Assembly (NCBI RefSeq): GCF_947366995.1
Contig: NZ_CANBCC010000001.1
Location: 124,001 to 188,000 of the forward strand
From: an uncultured Aquabacterium sp.
GTDB lineage: Bacteria; Pseudomonadota; Gammaproteobacteria; Burkholderiales; Burkholderiaceae_C
Length of the DNA stretch: 64,000 nucleotides
Direction: 5' to 3'
Within the stretch, counting starts at the first letter, position 1; the number at the start of each line of letters is the position of its first letter. This document shows, piece by piece, positions 53,310 through 61,768 of this stretch. The position numbers and the translations under genes are program-made. The notes beneath the pieces were generated by a model. The model was not told the origin of the DNA, ran no database searches, and saw only the letters and a program-made list of their open reading frames with translations.

Positions 53310-54178
53310 GCCACGGCCACTCGGACAAGCCGCGCCGCTTTCCGCTGCAGCTGAATCAGGTTGCAACGGCGCGGCCCGCCGCGTCCCGCGCGACCCCTGC
53401 CGTGGCCGCCCGCGAGGTGCTGCGGCCCCAGAACCCGCTGGCGCAGGCCGAGCAGGACCGCCGACGCGCCCACACGCCCGGCGGCGTGGGGCTCGATTCC
53501 GTGCGGGTGCGCGCCCGCATGGTGGAGCGACTGAAGGCCGATGGCCTGTCCGACGCGCGCGTGCTGGCGGCCTTTGCCGCCGTCCCGCGCCACCAGTTCG
53601 TCGACACCGCGCTGGTCAACCAGGCTTACGAAGACACCAGCCTGCCCATCGGACTGGGCCAGACGATTTCCAAGCCCTCGGTGGTGGGGGCCATGATGCA
53701 GCTGCTGTGCGAGCGGCCCGGTGGCCCTGTGGCGCGCGATGAAGCGAGGCCGCTGGGCGTGTGCCTCGAGATCGGCACCGGGTGCGGCTACCAGGCTGCC
53801 TTGCTGGCGCTGCTGGCCCGCCGCGTGGTGTCCATCGAACGGGTGCGTGAGTTGCATGTGAAGGCGCGCGCGCACCTGGATGCGGTCGAGCCTGTCCTGC
53901 CGGCACGCGTCGACATCCGCTTGCTGTTCGGCGACGGCATGCTCGGCCACGCGCCCGGTGGGCCCTATGACACCATCATCGCGGCGGCAGGGGGGCAGGC
54001 CTTGCCCCAGGCGTGGCTGGACCAGCTTGCGCCCGGGGGGCGGCTGGTGGCCCCGGTCGACGACGGCCGGCCCGGCGCACAGGTGCTGACCATCGTCGAT
54101 CGGCTGGCGGACGGCACCTACCAGACCCGCCGCGCCGGGGCTGTTCTGTTCGTGCCACTAAAATCCGGCACCACATGA
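53306..54178 (+). CDS. pcm: Protein-L-isoaspartate O-methyltransferase with N-terminal extension
   Basis: 290 residues. The catalytic domain (about 85-290) has [40 protein letters not shown] and SAM motif [16 protein letters not shown]. It repairs isoaspartyl residues in aged proteins. The first 85 residues are a Pro/Arg/Ala-rich extension not found in the roughly 210-residue enterobacterial enzyme but common in Burkholderiales. Overlaps surE at its start and is followed directly by nlpD. Confidence 0.95.
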   Translation: MSHGHSDKPRRFPLQLNQVATARPAASRATPAVAAREVLRPQNPLAQAEQDRRRAHTPGGVGLDSVRVRARMVERLKADGLSDARVLAAFAAVPRHQFVDTALVNQAYEDTSLPIGLGQTISKPSVVGAMMQLLCERPGGPVARDEARPLGVCLEIGTGCGYQAALLALLARRVVSIERVRELHVKARAHLDAVEPVLPARVDIRLLFGDGMLGHAPGGPYDTIIAAAGGQALPQAWLDQLAPGGRLVAPVDDGRPGAQVLTIVDRLADGTYQTRRAGAVLFVPLKSGTT

Positions 54179-54219
54179 TGTTTCGTGGCCCTGGAACGAT
54201 CGGGGCTCCACAGCGTCCC

Positions 54220-55146
54220 ATGCACATGATTTCTACATTCAGGTTGGCGGCCTCGACGGCGGCTTTGCTCGTCCTGGCCGGTTGCGCCTCGACGAACCAC
54301 AAGGCGCCAGTCGAGGAGCGCTCACGCCCCTCCGGCTCTCCCTCGGCACCGTCCACGACGGCGCCCGCCAAGGCTTTGCCCGGCGCAGAAAACGCCGGCA
54401 AGCCGGGTTACTACACCGTCAAGCCGGGCGACACGCTGATCCGCATCAGCCTCGACTCGGGGCAGAACTGGCGCGACCTCGCAGCCTGGAACAGCCTCGA
54501 GAACCCGAACCTCATCGAGGTGGGGCAGGTGCTGCGCGTGGTGCCGCCGACAGCCGACCCGGGCTCGACCTCGGCGGTGGCTTCGGCCAAGCCGCTGGCG
54601 CCGCCTTCGCGCATCGAGGCCCGCCCCCTTGACAGCAAGACGCTGCCCGCCACCGCGAAGCCCGCCAGTGGCGCCGCTTCGGCTGCCGCCTCGGGGGCTG
54701 CGGCCGGCGCAGCGTCGGGCGGGCAACCTGCTTCGGCGGCCGACGCCAGCAAGGACAAACCGCGCGACACCGGCACGGACGAGCCCAGCTGGACCTGGCC
54801 GGCCGCCGGCCCGATGCTGGGTGGCTTCGAGGAAGGCCGACGCAAGGGCCTGGCCATCGGCGGCAAGGCCGGTGACCCGGTGTTTGCTGCGGCGGATGGT
54901 CGCGTCGTGTACGCTGGTTCAGGCCTGCGCGGCTATGGCAACCTCGTCATCATCAAGCACACGGGCGATTACCTGACGGCCTACGCGCACAACCAAACCC
55001 TGCTGGTCAAGGAAGACCAGTCGGTGCGCCGCGGCCAGAAGATTGCCGAGATGGGCTCGACCGACGCCGACCGCGTCAACCTGCACTTCGAGATCCGCAA
55101 GCAGGGCAAGCCCATCGACCCGGCCAAACAATTGCCGGCTCGCTGA
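54220..55146 (+). CDS. nlpD: NlpD-type LysM/M23 lipoprotein, degenerate peptidase (amidase activator)
   Basis: About 308 residues. Signal with lipobox LAGC, LysM domain (about 58-105, YYTVKPGDTLIRISLDSG, NLIEVGQVLRV), an Ala/Ser/Pro-rich linker and a C-terminal LytM/M23 domain (about 195-305). The catalytic HxxxD motif is replaced (RRKGLAIGG) and the final HxH reads NLHFEIR, so zinc ligands are missing. This fits NlpD/EnvC proteins that activate AmiC-type amidases at division. ATG 54220 puts the lipobox about 20 residues in; ATG 54175 adds 15 residues. Confidence 0.92.
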   Translation: MHMISTFRLAASTAALLVLAGCASTNHKAPVEERSRPSGSPSAPSTTAPAKALPGAENAGKPGYYTVKPGDTLIRISLDSGQNWRDLAAWNSLENPNLIEVGQVLRVVPPTADPGSTSAVASAKPLAPPSRIEARPLDSKTLPATAKPASGAASAAASGAAAGAASGGQPASAADASKDKPRDTGTDEPSWTWPAAGPMLGGFEEGRRKGLAIGGKAGDPVFAAADGRVVYAGSGLRGYGNLVIIKHTGDYLTAYAHNQTLLVKEDQSVRRGQKIAEMGSTDADRVNLHFEIRKQGKPIDPAKQLPAR

Positions 55147-55158
55147 GCGTGCACGGGG

Positions 55159-55183
55159 CTGGCCGGCTCGAGAGCCTGGCCAG
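55159..55183 (+). terminator. GC-rich hairpin between nlpD and rlmD
   Basis: CTGGCC-GGCT (55159-55168) pairs with AGCC-GGCCAG (55173-55183) with one bulged T and a CGAG loop. It lies 13 bases after the nlpD stop. No T-run follows. Confidence 0.5.
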
Positions 55184-55189
55184 TCCTGA

Positions 55190-55195
55190 GACAAT
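55190..55195 (+). promoter_or_regulatory. Candidate -10 element of rlmD close to the start codon
   Basis: GACAAT lies six bases before ATG 55202, the same spacing seen at surE. This implies a leaderless or nearly leaderless transcript. There is no matching -35 hexamer. Confidence 0.3.
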
Positions 55196-55201
55196 ATCGG
55201 G

Positions 55202-56644
55202 ATGAGTGCCTCTCCCGAAACCCCTGTCACCGAAGCGCCGGCGCCCGTGCAGCCGGCCATCAGCCTTCCGCCGGTTGCGCCCGGCCAGGAATGGCTTACC
55301 GTCGAATCGCTGGATCTGGATGCCCAGGGCGTGGCCCACCGGGCAGACGGCAAGGTCGTGTTCATTGAAGACGCGCTGCCGGGCGAGGTCGTCCGCGTCA
55401 ACGTCGGGCGCCGAAAGAACAACTGGGAACAGGCCACGCTGGCCGAGATCCGCCGCGAAAGCCCGCTGCGTGTCACGCCCCGGTGCACCTTCTTCGGCCT
55501 GTGCGGCGGCTGCAAGATGCAGCACTTTCACGCCAGCGCCCAGGTGGCCGTCAAGCAGCGCGTGCTGGAAGACAACCTCTGGCACCTGGGCAAGGTCAAG
55601 CCCGAAACCCTGTTGCGCCCCATCGAAGGCCCGGCCTGGGGTTATCGCTTCCGCGCCCGCCTGTCGGTGCGCTACGTGGCCAAGAAGAATACCGTGCTGG
55701 TCGGCTTCCACGAGCGCAAGTCCCGCTATGTGGCCGACATGACGAGCTGCGAGGTGCTGCCCCCGCATGTGAGCCGCCTGCTGGTGCCGCTGCGCGAGCT
55801 GATCGGCGCCATGGACGGGCGCGACCGCCTGCCGCAGATCGAAGTGGCCGTGGGCACGCGGGTGACCGTACTCGTGCTGCGTCACCTTGAGCCGCTGAGC
55901 GCGGCCGATGTGCAGCGGCTGAAGGACTTTGCGGCCACACACAGCCCGGCCGAAGGCGGCCAGAACACCCTCTCGTGGTGGCTGCAGCCCAAGGGCCCGG
56001 ACACCGTGCATCCGCTGGACGAAACCGCCCCGACGCTGGACTACACCCTGCCCGAGTTCGGCATCACCATGCCGTTCAAGCCCACCGACTTCACGCAGGT
56101 CAACCATGCGATCAACCAGGTGCTGGTTGGCCGCGCGCTGCGCCTGCTGGCCGTGCAGCCCGACGAGCGCGTGATCGACTGGTTCTGTGGCCTGGGCAAC
56201 TTCACGCTGCCGCTCGCCACGCAGGCCCGCGAGGTGCTGGGCATCGAGGGCAGCGAGACCCTGGTGGCCCGCTCGCGTGAGAACGCCGTGGCCAACGGGG
56301 TGGCCGAGCGCACCAGCTTTGTCGCCCGCAACCTGTTCGAGATCACGCCGCAGGAACTGGCCGGCTACGGCCACGCCACCCGCTGGCTGGTCGACCCGCC
56401 GCGCGAAGGGGCGTTTGCCCTCGCCAAGGCCCTGGCCGACCTGCACCAGGATCCCTCGCTGGTGCCCGACTGGCAGCGCCCGCAGCGCATCGTCTACGTC
56501 AGCTGCAACCCGGCCACGCTGGCACGGGATGCCGGCCTGCTGGTGCACCAGGCGGGATACCGCTGCACGGCCGCCGGCGCCGTCAACATGTTCCCGCACA
56601 CGGCGCACGTCGAGAGCATGGCCGTGTTCGATCGCGCCGACTGA
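55202..56644 (+). CDS. rlmD: 23S rRNA (uracil-C5)-methyltransferase RlmD-like
   Basis: 480 residues. An N-terminal TRAM domain (about 15-80, [20 protein letters not shown]) is followed by an Fe-S cluster site C95-x5-C101-x2-C104 with C183. The SAM-binding motif is [13 protein letters not shown], the NVNHAINQ-like [17 protein letters not shown] precedes it, and the catalytic Cys is C435 in [12 protein letters not shown]. It methylates U1939 of 23S rRNA in E. coli. Length exceeds E. coli RlmD (433) mainly by N-terminal and middle insertions. Confidence 0.92.
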   Translation: MSASPETPVTEAPAPVQPAISLPPVAPGQEWLTVESLDLDAQGVAHRADGKVVFIEDALPGEVVRVNVGRRKNNWEQATLAEIRRESPLRVTPRCTFFGLCGGCKMQHFHASAQVAVKQRVLEDNLWHLGKVKPETLLRPIEGPAWGYRFRARLSVRYVAKKNTVLVGFHERKSRYVADMTSCEVLPPHVSRLLVPLRELIGAMDGRDRLPQIEVAVGTRVTVLVLRHLEPLSAADVQRLKDFAATHSPAEGGQNTLSWWLQPKGPDTVHPLDETAPTLDYTLPEFGITMPFKPTDFTQVNHAINQVLVGRALRLLAVQPDERVIDWFCGLGNFTLPLATQAREVLGIEGSETLVARSRENAVANGVAERTSFVARNLFEITPQELAGYGHATRWLVDPPREGAFALAKALADLHQDPSLVPDWQRPQRIVYVSCNPATLARDAGLLVHQAGYRCTAAGAVNMFPHTAHVESMAVFDRAD

Positions 56645-56656
56645 GCGGCCGGTTCA

Positions 56657-56680
56657 CCGATCACCCGCAAGGGTGATCGG
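56657..56680 (+). terminator. Perfect 10-bp hairpin downstream of rlmD
   Basis: CCGATCACCC (56657-56666) and GGGTGATCGG (56671-56680) are exact complements around a GCAA tetraloop of the stable GNRA class. It starts 12 bases after the rlmD stop. No T-run follows, so termination efficiency is uncertain; mRNA 3'-end protection is an alternative. Confidence 0.6.
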
Positions 56681-56817
56681 GCATGGTCTGCATGGCCGCC
56701 GCCTGCCCGACATAATGGCCGAACGCTGCCCAGGCCCCGCCTGAGCTTGACATGACTTCACACAGCCAGCGGGCCCGCCGTGTCAGCCCGCGGTGTCCCA
56801 TCCGCGTTGGAGGAAGC

Positions 56818-57471
56818 ATGTCCGCTGCCGGAGATCCCGTGCCCCTCATCTCATCCCGAAGCCGTTCGCTGCAGTGCATTCGACGCTGGTCGCTCGCCTT
56901 GTGCATGAGCGGCGCAGGCCTGCTGTCTGTCGGTGTGTTTGCGCCGGCCCAGGCGGCCACGCTGGAAGGCCAGCGCTTCGACGACACGCTCGTGCTGGCC
57001 GATCGCACCTTGCGCCTCAATGGCCTCGGGCTGCGAGGCGTGGCGTGGGTGAAGGCCTTTGTCGCGGGGCTCTACCTCAGCGCGCCAACCAAGGACACGG
57101 CCCAGGCTCTGGCCATGCCCGGCCCCAAGCGGATCCGGCTGCAGGTGATGCTCGACGCGCCCAGCAAGGAGCTGACCCGCTCGCTGCTCAAGCGTGTGCA
57201 CAAGCATGAGCCGGCCGAGGTGCAGCTGCGCCTCGAAAGCCGCCTCACCACGCTGGCTGCGCATCTCGACGGCGTCGGAGACCTGAAGGTGGGCGACACC
57301 CTGGACCTCGACTACGTGCCTGGCCGCGGCGTGCTCCTGCAGCACAACGACCGCCCGGTGGGCACCGCCATTCCGGGTGAAGACCTCTACCGCGCCGTCA
57401 TGAAAATCTTCGTGGGCGACAACCCGGTGGACGCGCGCATGAAGCAGGGGATGATGCGTGGCGGTGTCTGA
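56818..57471 (+). CDS. Exported chalcone isomerase-like protein
   Basis: 217 residues. A signal peptide with a basic n-region (SSRSRSLQCIRRW) and hydrophobic core (LALCMSGAGLLSVGVFAPAQA) is followed by the bacterial chalcone-isomerase-like fold (LEGQRFDDTLVLADRTLRLN, VKAFVAGLYLSAPTKD, VMLDAPSKELTRSLL, LYRAVMKIFVGDNPVD). These bacterial proteins are not known to be isomerases; function is open. ATG 56818 follows a strong GGAGG; an ATG at 56752 lacks one. It overlaps xerD by 14 bases. Confidence 0.85.
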   Translation: MSAAGDPVPLISSRSRSLQCIRRWSLALCMSGAGLLSVGVFAPAQAATLEGQRFDDTLVLADRTLRLNGLGLRGVAWVKAFVAGLYLSAPTKDTAQALAMPGPKRIRLQVMLDAPSKELTRSLLKRVHKHEPAEVQLRLESRLTTLAAHLDGVGDLKVGDTLDLDYVPGRGVLLQHNDRPVGTAIPGEDLYRAVMKIFVGDNPVDARMKQGMMRGGV

Positions 57472-58354
57472 TCCGCACCTGGACCGTTTCATCGACGCGC
57501 TGTGGCTGGAAGACGGCCTGAGCGCCAACACCCTGGGCGCCTACCGTCGAGATCTGCAGGCGCTGGCCGACTGGCTGGTGCATGAAGAAACCGGGCGCAC
57601 GCTGGTGTCGGCCACCGAGACCGACCTGTTGGGCTACACCCTGGCCCGTCACAGCGTGACCAAGCCCTCGTCGGCGGGGCGGCGCCTGAGCGTGTTCCGA
57701 CGCTTCTACCGCTGGGCCGTGCGCGAGCACCTGACATCGCAGGACCCGACCGTGCGGATGGATGCGCCCCGTCAACGCATGCGGGTGCCCGGCACGCTGA
57801 CCGAGAGCCAGGTCGAGGCGCTGTTGAACGCCCCCGATGTGCATGAAAGCCTGGGGCTGCGCGACCGTGCCATGCTCGAACTGATGTACGCGAGTGGCCT
57901 GCGCGTCAGCGAGCTGGTCGAGCTCAAGTCGGTGCATGTGGGGCTGGACGAGGGCGTGCTGCGCATCACCGGCAAGGGCAGCAAGGAGCGCCTGGTGCCA
58001 TTTGGTGGGGAGGCCGGCGACTGGCTGCGCCGTTATCTGGCCGAGGCTCGGGCGGTGATCCTGGGCGGGCAGGTGAGCGACGCGCTGTTCGTGACCGCGC
58101 GTGGCGGGCCCATGACCCGACAGATGTTCTGGAAGCTGATCAAGAAGTACGCGATGCTGGCCGGCATCACGCAACCCCTGTCGCCCCATACCTTGCGCCA
58201 CGCGTTTGCCACGCACCTGCTGAACCACGGCGCCGACCTGCGGGTGGTGCAAATGCTGCTGGGCCACGCCGACATCTCGACCACCCAGGTCTACACGCAC
58301 GTGGCGCGGGAGCGTCTGCGCCAGCTGCACAGCCAGCATCATCCGCGCGGCTGA
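57458..58354 (+). CDS. xerD: Site-specific tyrosine recombinase XerD
   Basis: 298 residues, standard length, GTG start. N-terminal SAM-like core-binding domain (DRFIDALWLEDGLSANTLGA) and catalytic domain with Arg in SGLRVSELVELK, Lys in TGKGSKERLVP, HTLRHAFATHLL (HxxR), LLGHADIST and nucleophile Y279 in TTQVYTHV. Resolves chromosome dimers at dif with XerC. The start lies inside the end of the chalcone-isomerase-like gene, so the two are translationally coupled. Confidence 0.94.
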   Translation: MAVSDPHLDRFIDALWLEDGLSANTLGAYRRDLQALADWLVHEETGRTLVSATETDLLGYTLARHSVTKPSSAGRRLSVFRRFYRWAVREHLTSQDPTVRMDAPRQRMRVPGTLTESQVEALLNAPDVHESLGLRDRAMLELMYASGLRVSELVELKSVHVGLDEGVLRITGKGSKERLVPFGGEAGDWLRRYLAEARAVILGGQVSDALFVTARGGPMTRQMFWKLIKKYAMLAGITQPLSPHTLRHAFATHLLNHGADLRVVQMLLGHADISTTQVYTHVARERLRQLHSQHHPRG

Positions 58355-58375
58355 GCGCGCGCCGGCCGCCCTGGC

Positions 58376-58825
58376 TCACGCAAAGAGCCCGCCGCGGAAC
58401 GACACGCCCACGACCACGAACAGCACCGAAGTCACCGTCACGATGCCGATGCGGCGGCCCATGGCGGGCAGCGTCTGCGCCGTCAGGCGCGGGATGACGC
58501 GCAGGCGGGCATCGAGTGCGGTGAGCACGGTCACGGCCAGCAGCGCGAGCTTGGCCGCCACCAGCGTGGCCGGTCGGTCTGCCAGCGACAGCCACCGCCC
58601 GACGTCGGGCACCAGCGTGTAAGCCATCCAGAGCCCCGTCACCACCTGAATGACCAGCGCCGGCATGCCGATGCGTTCGTATGCAGACTCGAAGTCGAGC
58701 AGGATGCGGACATCGCCTTGCTTCAGCGCCCGCGGCAGCACGGTGGTGGCGAGGACCAGGTGGCCGCCCGTCCAGACGGTGGCGGCCAGGATGTGCAGAA
58801 GAAGAACGGTGCTGTACATCGCCAT
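58376..58825 (-). CDS. CopD-family integral membrane protein
   Basis: 149 residues with four membrane spans (STVLLLHILAATVWTGGHLV, PALVIQVVTGLWMAYTLV, LVAAKLALLAVTVLTALDA, IGIVTVTSVLFVVVGVSFRG). HILAATVWTGGHL resembles CopD-type copper resistance proteins, with His in the first span. It is the last gene of the nos accessory run, 36 bases after the second NosL-like gene. A role in copper supply for N2O reductase is plausible but inferred from position. Confidence 0.75.
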   Translation of the reverse strand: MAMYSTVLLLHILAATVWTGGHLVLATTVLPRALKQGDVRILLDFESAYERIGMPALVIQVVTGLWMAYTLVPDVGRWLSLADRPATLVAAKLALLAVTVLTALDARLRVIPRLTAQTLPAMGRRIGIVTVTSVLFVVVGVSFRGGLFA

Positions 58826-58861
58826 GAGGAAGAAGCCGGGGCTGTTCGATTGACGGTGCTT

Positions 58862-59500
58862 TCAGCGGTCCGCTGTTCCGCCGTTGTGCTGATGGGGCGC
58901 CTGTCGGCGCAGTGCCTCGGGCAGCGTGCGCCGCAACTTGGCGGCCGCGAAGACCTCGCCTCCGTGGCGTCGGGCAAAGGCCTGCGCGTCAGAGCGGTTG
59001 CGGAACGGGGGCAGGTTGCCGGCCCGCATCGGCCCCAGTGCGTCCGAGCCGTGGACGAACCAGGCTGAATCAAGAGGCAGCCAGGTGCCAGAGCCGAAGT
59101 CCTGAACGTAGCTGGCGCGGACCTCGGTGTGTGTCCGGGCCCGAGTGTAGCGCCCCACGTTCTGCAGGTACAGCAGCAGGCTCACGGGCGAGTCGAAGAA
59201 GTAGGCTGCCCCGTCGTCGAAGATGAGCTGTGCGGCCCAGCGCGGCGTGCGCGCCGGAAACATGCCGCAGACCGGGCAGCGAGCGTCCAGTGGCACGGGC
59301 CTGGCGGCATGGCGGGGCAGGCCGGAGCGGGCGTCGTACGCGTGCGGCAGGATGCTGCGGCACACGTCGGCTTCCGCTGGTGCTGGTGTGGGGGCAGTCG
59401 ATGCCACCGCGGCGGACCGGACCGCACCGGAACTGGGCACGAGCAAGGCGACCGCCAACAGGGGGCCGCCTGCGAGCCACCACGCCGCGCGGAGGCGCAT
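58862..59500 (-). CDS. Second NosL-family protein with CPVCGM motif
   Basis: 212 residues. Signal-peptide-like N-terminus (RLRAAWWLAGGPLLAVALLV) without a lipobox, a Pro/Ala linker, then the NosL fold: ARCPVCGMFPARTPRWAAQL, YFFDSPVSLLLYLQNVGRY, YVQDFGSGTWLPLDSAWFVH, GNLPPFRNRSDAQAFARRHG. The Cys-x2-Cys-Gly-Met could bind Cu(I). The ATG at 59500 overlaps the nosL stop (TGATG); GTG 59503 is the alternative. Not an identical copy of nosL; it may be a distinct copper-delivery partner. Confidence 0.82.
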   Translation of the reverse strand: MRLRAAWWLAGGPLLAVALLVPSSGAVRSAAVASTAPTPAPAEADVCRSILPHAYDARSGLPRHAARPVPLDARCPVCGMFPARTPRWAAQLIFDDGAAYFFDSPVSLLLYLQNVGRYTRARTHTEVRASYVQDFGSGTWLPLDSAWFVHGSDALGPMRAGNLPPFRNRSDAQAFARRHGGEVFAAAKLRRTLPEALRRQAPHQHNGGTADR

Positions 59501-60015
59501 CACATCCTGCCGTCGTGCTGGGCGCCGCCGCTCAGGTCGGCCATGTCCGGGGTGACTTCGGCAAACTTCAGCACCCGTCCACCGAATTGTCCGGCGAAGG
59601 CCTGGGCGTCGGCTTCGCGGGTGAAGCTGGCCAGCGTGGGGCCCATGGAGCCATGGCGCTTGCTGCCTTGCACATAGAAGCCCTTGCGGGCGTCGAACCA
59701 GTGGCCGCGCGGCTGGTCCCAGTCGGCCTTGGCCATGTCCTGCACGTACACCGCCAGGATGGGACGCGTCTGCTCGGGCTTGAGCAGCGCCGAGAACATC
59801 TCCACCGTGTCACAGAACCAGTGCGGCTGGGCGTCGCCCTGGTAATGGATCTGCGCCTTGGGGCCAGGGTAGTCGGCCAGCAGCATGCCGTCCAGGTCGC
59901 AGGTCGAGTCTGCTTCGATCTCGACGGCGGCGATGGTTTGATCAGGCTGGCGTTCGCAGGCGCTCAGCACCAGGGTGGCACCGGCCAGCAGCAGGAATTG
60001 TCGGCGGGGAATCAT
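59500..60015 (-). CDS. nosL: Copper chaperone lipoprotein for N2O reductase
   Basis: 171 residues. Signal with RR and lipobox LSAC (PRRQFLLLAGATLVLSAC), then the copper site around CDLDGMLLADYPGPKAQI and HWFCDTVEMFSALL. NosL delivers Cu(I) to NosZ in the periplasm, anchored to a membrane. Its ATG lies inside the end of nosY (overlap of four bases). Family identity is clear from the CxxDGM motif and location. Confidence 0.92.
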   Translation of the reverse strand: MIPRRQFLLLAGATLVLSACERQPDQTIAAVEIEADSTCDLDGMLLADYPGPKAQIHYQGDAQPHWFCDTVEMFSALLKPEQTRPILAVYVQDMAKADWDQPRGHWFDARKGFYVQGSKRHGSMGPTLASFTREADAQAFAGQFGGRVLKFAEVTPDMADLSGGAQHDGRM

Positions 60016-60845
60016 GGTCGGAATCTCCAGGCAGCCAGACCCAGTGGCGCAGCAATCCAGGCCAGCATGGCGCCGCCCAGCAGCCAGGGATTGGCGAGGG
60101 CGGGTGGCACGATGCTGGTCAGTCCGTAGAGGGTGCGCATGTCGTCCAGCGAGAACACATTGAGGATGCGGAAGAGGTCGGCCGGGTTGCACAGCAGCAG
60201 CCATGGCAGGGACTCGCCACCCAGCCGGCCGGCGCTGGCCACCAGCACACCCAGGAGCAGCAGGTCGAACACCAGCACGAGCCCGAACCACAGCGTGATG
60301 GCCAGCCCGGAGGCCCGGGCGCGGTCGTGTGCCAGCACCGAGATCAGCACCGCCAGGCTGAGGAAGGTCAGGCCGAGCATCCAGGCGCTGGCCACGAAGC
60401 CGGCGTAGTGGTAAAGGCCGGCCAGCCCGAACTGGCGCCACAGCAGCCCGCCCACCAGCGTGAAGCCCGCCAGGGTCGACAGCGTGAGCGCCATCGCGAG
60501 GCCGAGGTATTTACCCAGCAGCAACTCCTGGCGCGTGATGGGCAACGACAGCAGCAGATCCAGTGAGCCGCGCTCGCGTTCGCCCACGATGGCATCGAAG
60601 CCCAGCAACAGCGCAATGAGCGGCACCAGGTAGATGACCAGGCTGACGAGGCTGGCAATGGTGAGCTCGATGGAGGTGGGGCCGACCTGGCCCTGCGCGG
60701 CAGCGCCGAAGTAGGTGATGAGCAGGGAGGCCACCGTGAAGACGAGGGCAACGACCATGACCCAACGGTTGCGCAGGCGGTCGCTGAATTCCTTGCCGGC
60801 CAGCGCGCGGATCTGGCGCCATTCGAGAAGGCAGGCGGCACTCAT
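60012..60845 (-). CDS. nosY: ABC transporter permease of the Nos system
   Basis: 277 residues with six membrane spans: VMVVALVFTVASLLITYFGA, LASLVSLVIYLVPLIALLLG, LSTLAGFTLVGGLL and three more. It has the ABC-2 type conserved GERERGSLDLLLSLPITRQE, which in NosY contacts NosF. With NosF and NosD it forms the membrane complex needed to mature the CuZ site of NosZ. Overlaps nosF by four bases. Confidence 0.94.
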   Translation of the reverse strand: MSAACLLEWRQIRALAGKEFSDRLRNRWVMVVALVFTVASLLITYFGAAAQGQVGPTSIELTIASLVSLVIYLVPLIALLLGFDAIVGERERGSLDLLLSLPITRQELLLGKYLGLAMALTLSTLAGFTLVGGLLWRQFGLAGLYHYAGFVASAWMLGLTFLSLAVLISVLAHDRARASGLAITLWFGLVLVFDLLLLGVLVASAGRLGGESLPWLLLCNPADLFRILNVFSLDDMRTLYGLTSIVPPALANPWLLGGAMLAWIAAPLGLAAWRFRP

Positions 60846-61768
60846 GCTGCACTCCGGAGACCGAAGAAGAGGTCTTCAAGCGAGGGTTCGTGGATCTGCA
60901 CGTCTTCGACGCCCGTGCCGCTCGCCATGAGCACCTGCAGCACGGGTAGTTTCAGTGCGCGGGCGCAGGTGACCTTGAAGCCGTCGGCATGCGGTGCGAC
61001 GTCTGTAGGCCGCAGTGCGGCGAGCCGCGCCATCAGCGCGGAGGCTGCGCCCGGTGCAGCGCGCACGGCCATCGTCAGCGGCAGGCTGCTCTGATCCCGC
61101 AGGGCGGCCACGCTGCCGCAGGCCATCACACGGCCGCTCGCCATGATGGCGAGCCGGTCCACACGGGCCTCCAGTTCGGCCAGGACGTGCGAGGTGATCA
61201 CCATGGTGACGCCGCGCGCGCGCAGCACGTCGAGTTGCGCATAGAAATCGCGGGTGGCGGCTGGATCCAGCCCCGTCGTGGGCTCGTCGAGAAACAGCAG
61301 GTGGGGCTCGCCGAGCAATGCCTGGGCAAAGCCGAGGCGCTGGCGCATGCCTTTGGAGTAACCGCGCACCGGCCTCATGGCGGCATCCTGCAGGCCCACC
61401 TGTTCGAGCAGAGGCAGGCACGAGGTCAACGGTGCGCCCTTGAGCCGCGCGAAGAAGTGCAGGGTCTCCAACCCGTTGAGGTTGTCATAGAGCACGAGGT
61501 TCTCGGGCAGGTAGCCGATGCGGCGGCGGGCCTGGCGGAATGAGGATCCATGCACCGGGCTGCCCGCCACGCGCAACTCGCCGGAGGTGGGCGCGATGAG
61601 GCCGAGCATCATCTTGAACAGCGTGCTTTTGCCTGCGCCGTTGTGCCCGATGAGGCCGAAGAGTTCGCCGCGTCGCACATCGAGGTCGACGCCGTCAACG
61701 GCATGGACTGCGCCATAGTGCTTTCGCACCCGCCGCAGGGTGATGGGGTCAGGGTCGGGAGGGGTCAA
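60842..61768 (-). CDS. nosF: ABC transporter ATP-binding protein of the Nos system
   Basis: 308 residues. Walker A GHNGAGKST, Q-loop in RRIGYLPENLVLYDN, signature GYSKGMRQRLGFAQALLG, Walker B HLLFLDEPTTGLDPA and switch His in VITSHVLAE. The C-terminal 80 residues resemble the NosF dimer contact region. It overlaps the nosD stop region by 20 bases, a longer overlap than usual in this operon. Confidence 0.94.
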   Translation of the reverse strand: MTPPDPDPITLRRVRKHYGAVHAVDGVDLDVRRGELFGLIGHNGAGKSTLFKMMLGLIAPTSGELRVAGSPVHGSSFRQARRRIGYLPENLVLYDNLNGLETLHFFARLKGAPLTSCLPLLEQVGLQDAAMRPVRGYSKGMRQRLGFAQALLGEPHLLFLDEPTTGLDPAATRDFYAQLDVLRARGVTMVITSHVLAELEARVDRLAIMASGRVMACGSVAALRDQSSLPLTMAVRAAPGAASALMARLAALRPTDVAPHADGFKVTCARALKLPVLQVLMASGTGVEDVQIHEPSLEDLFFGLRSAA

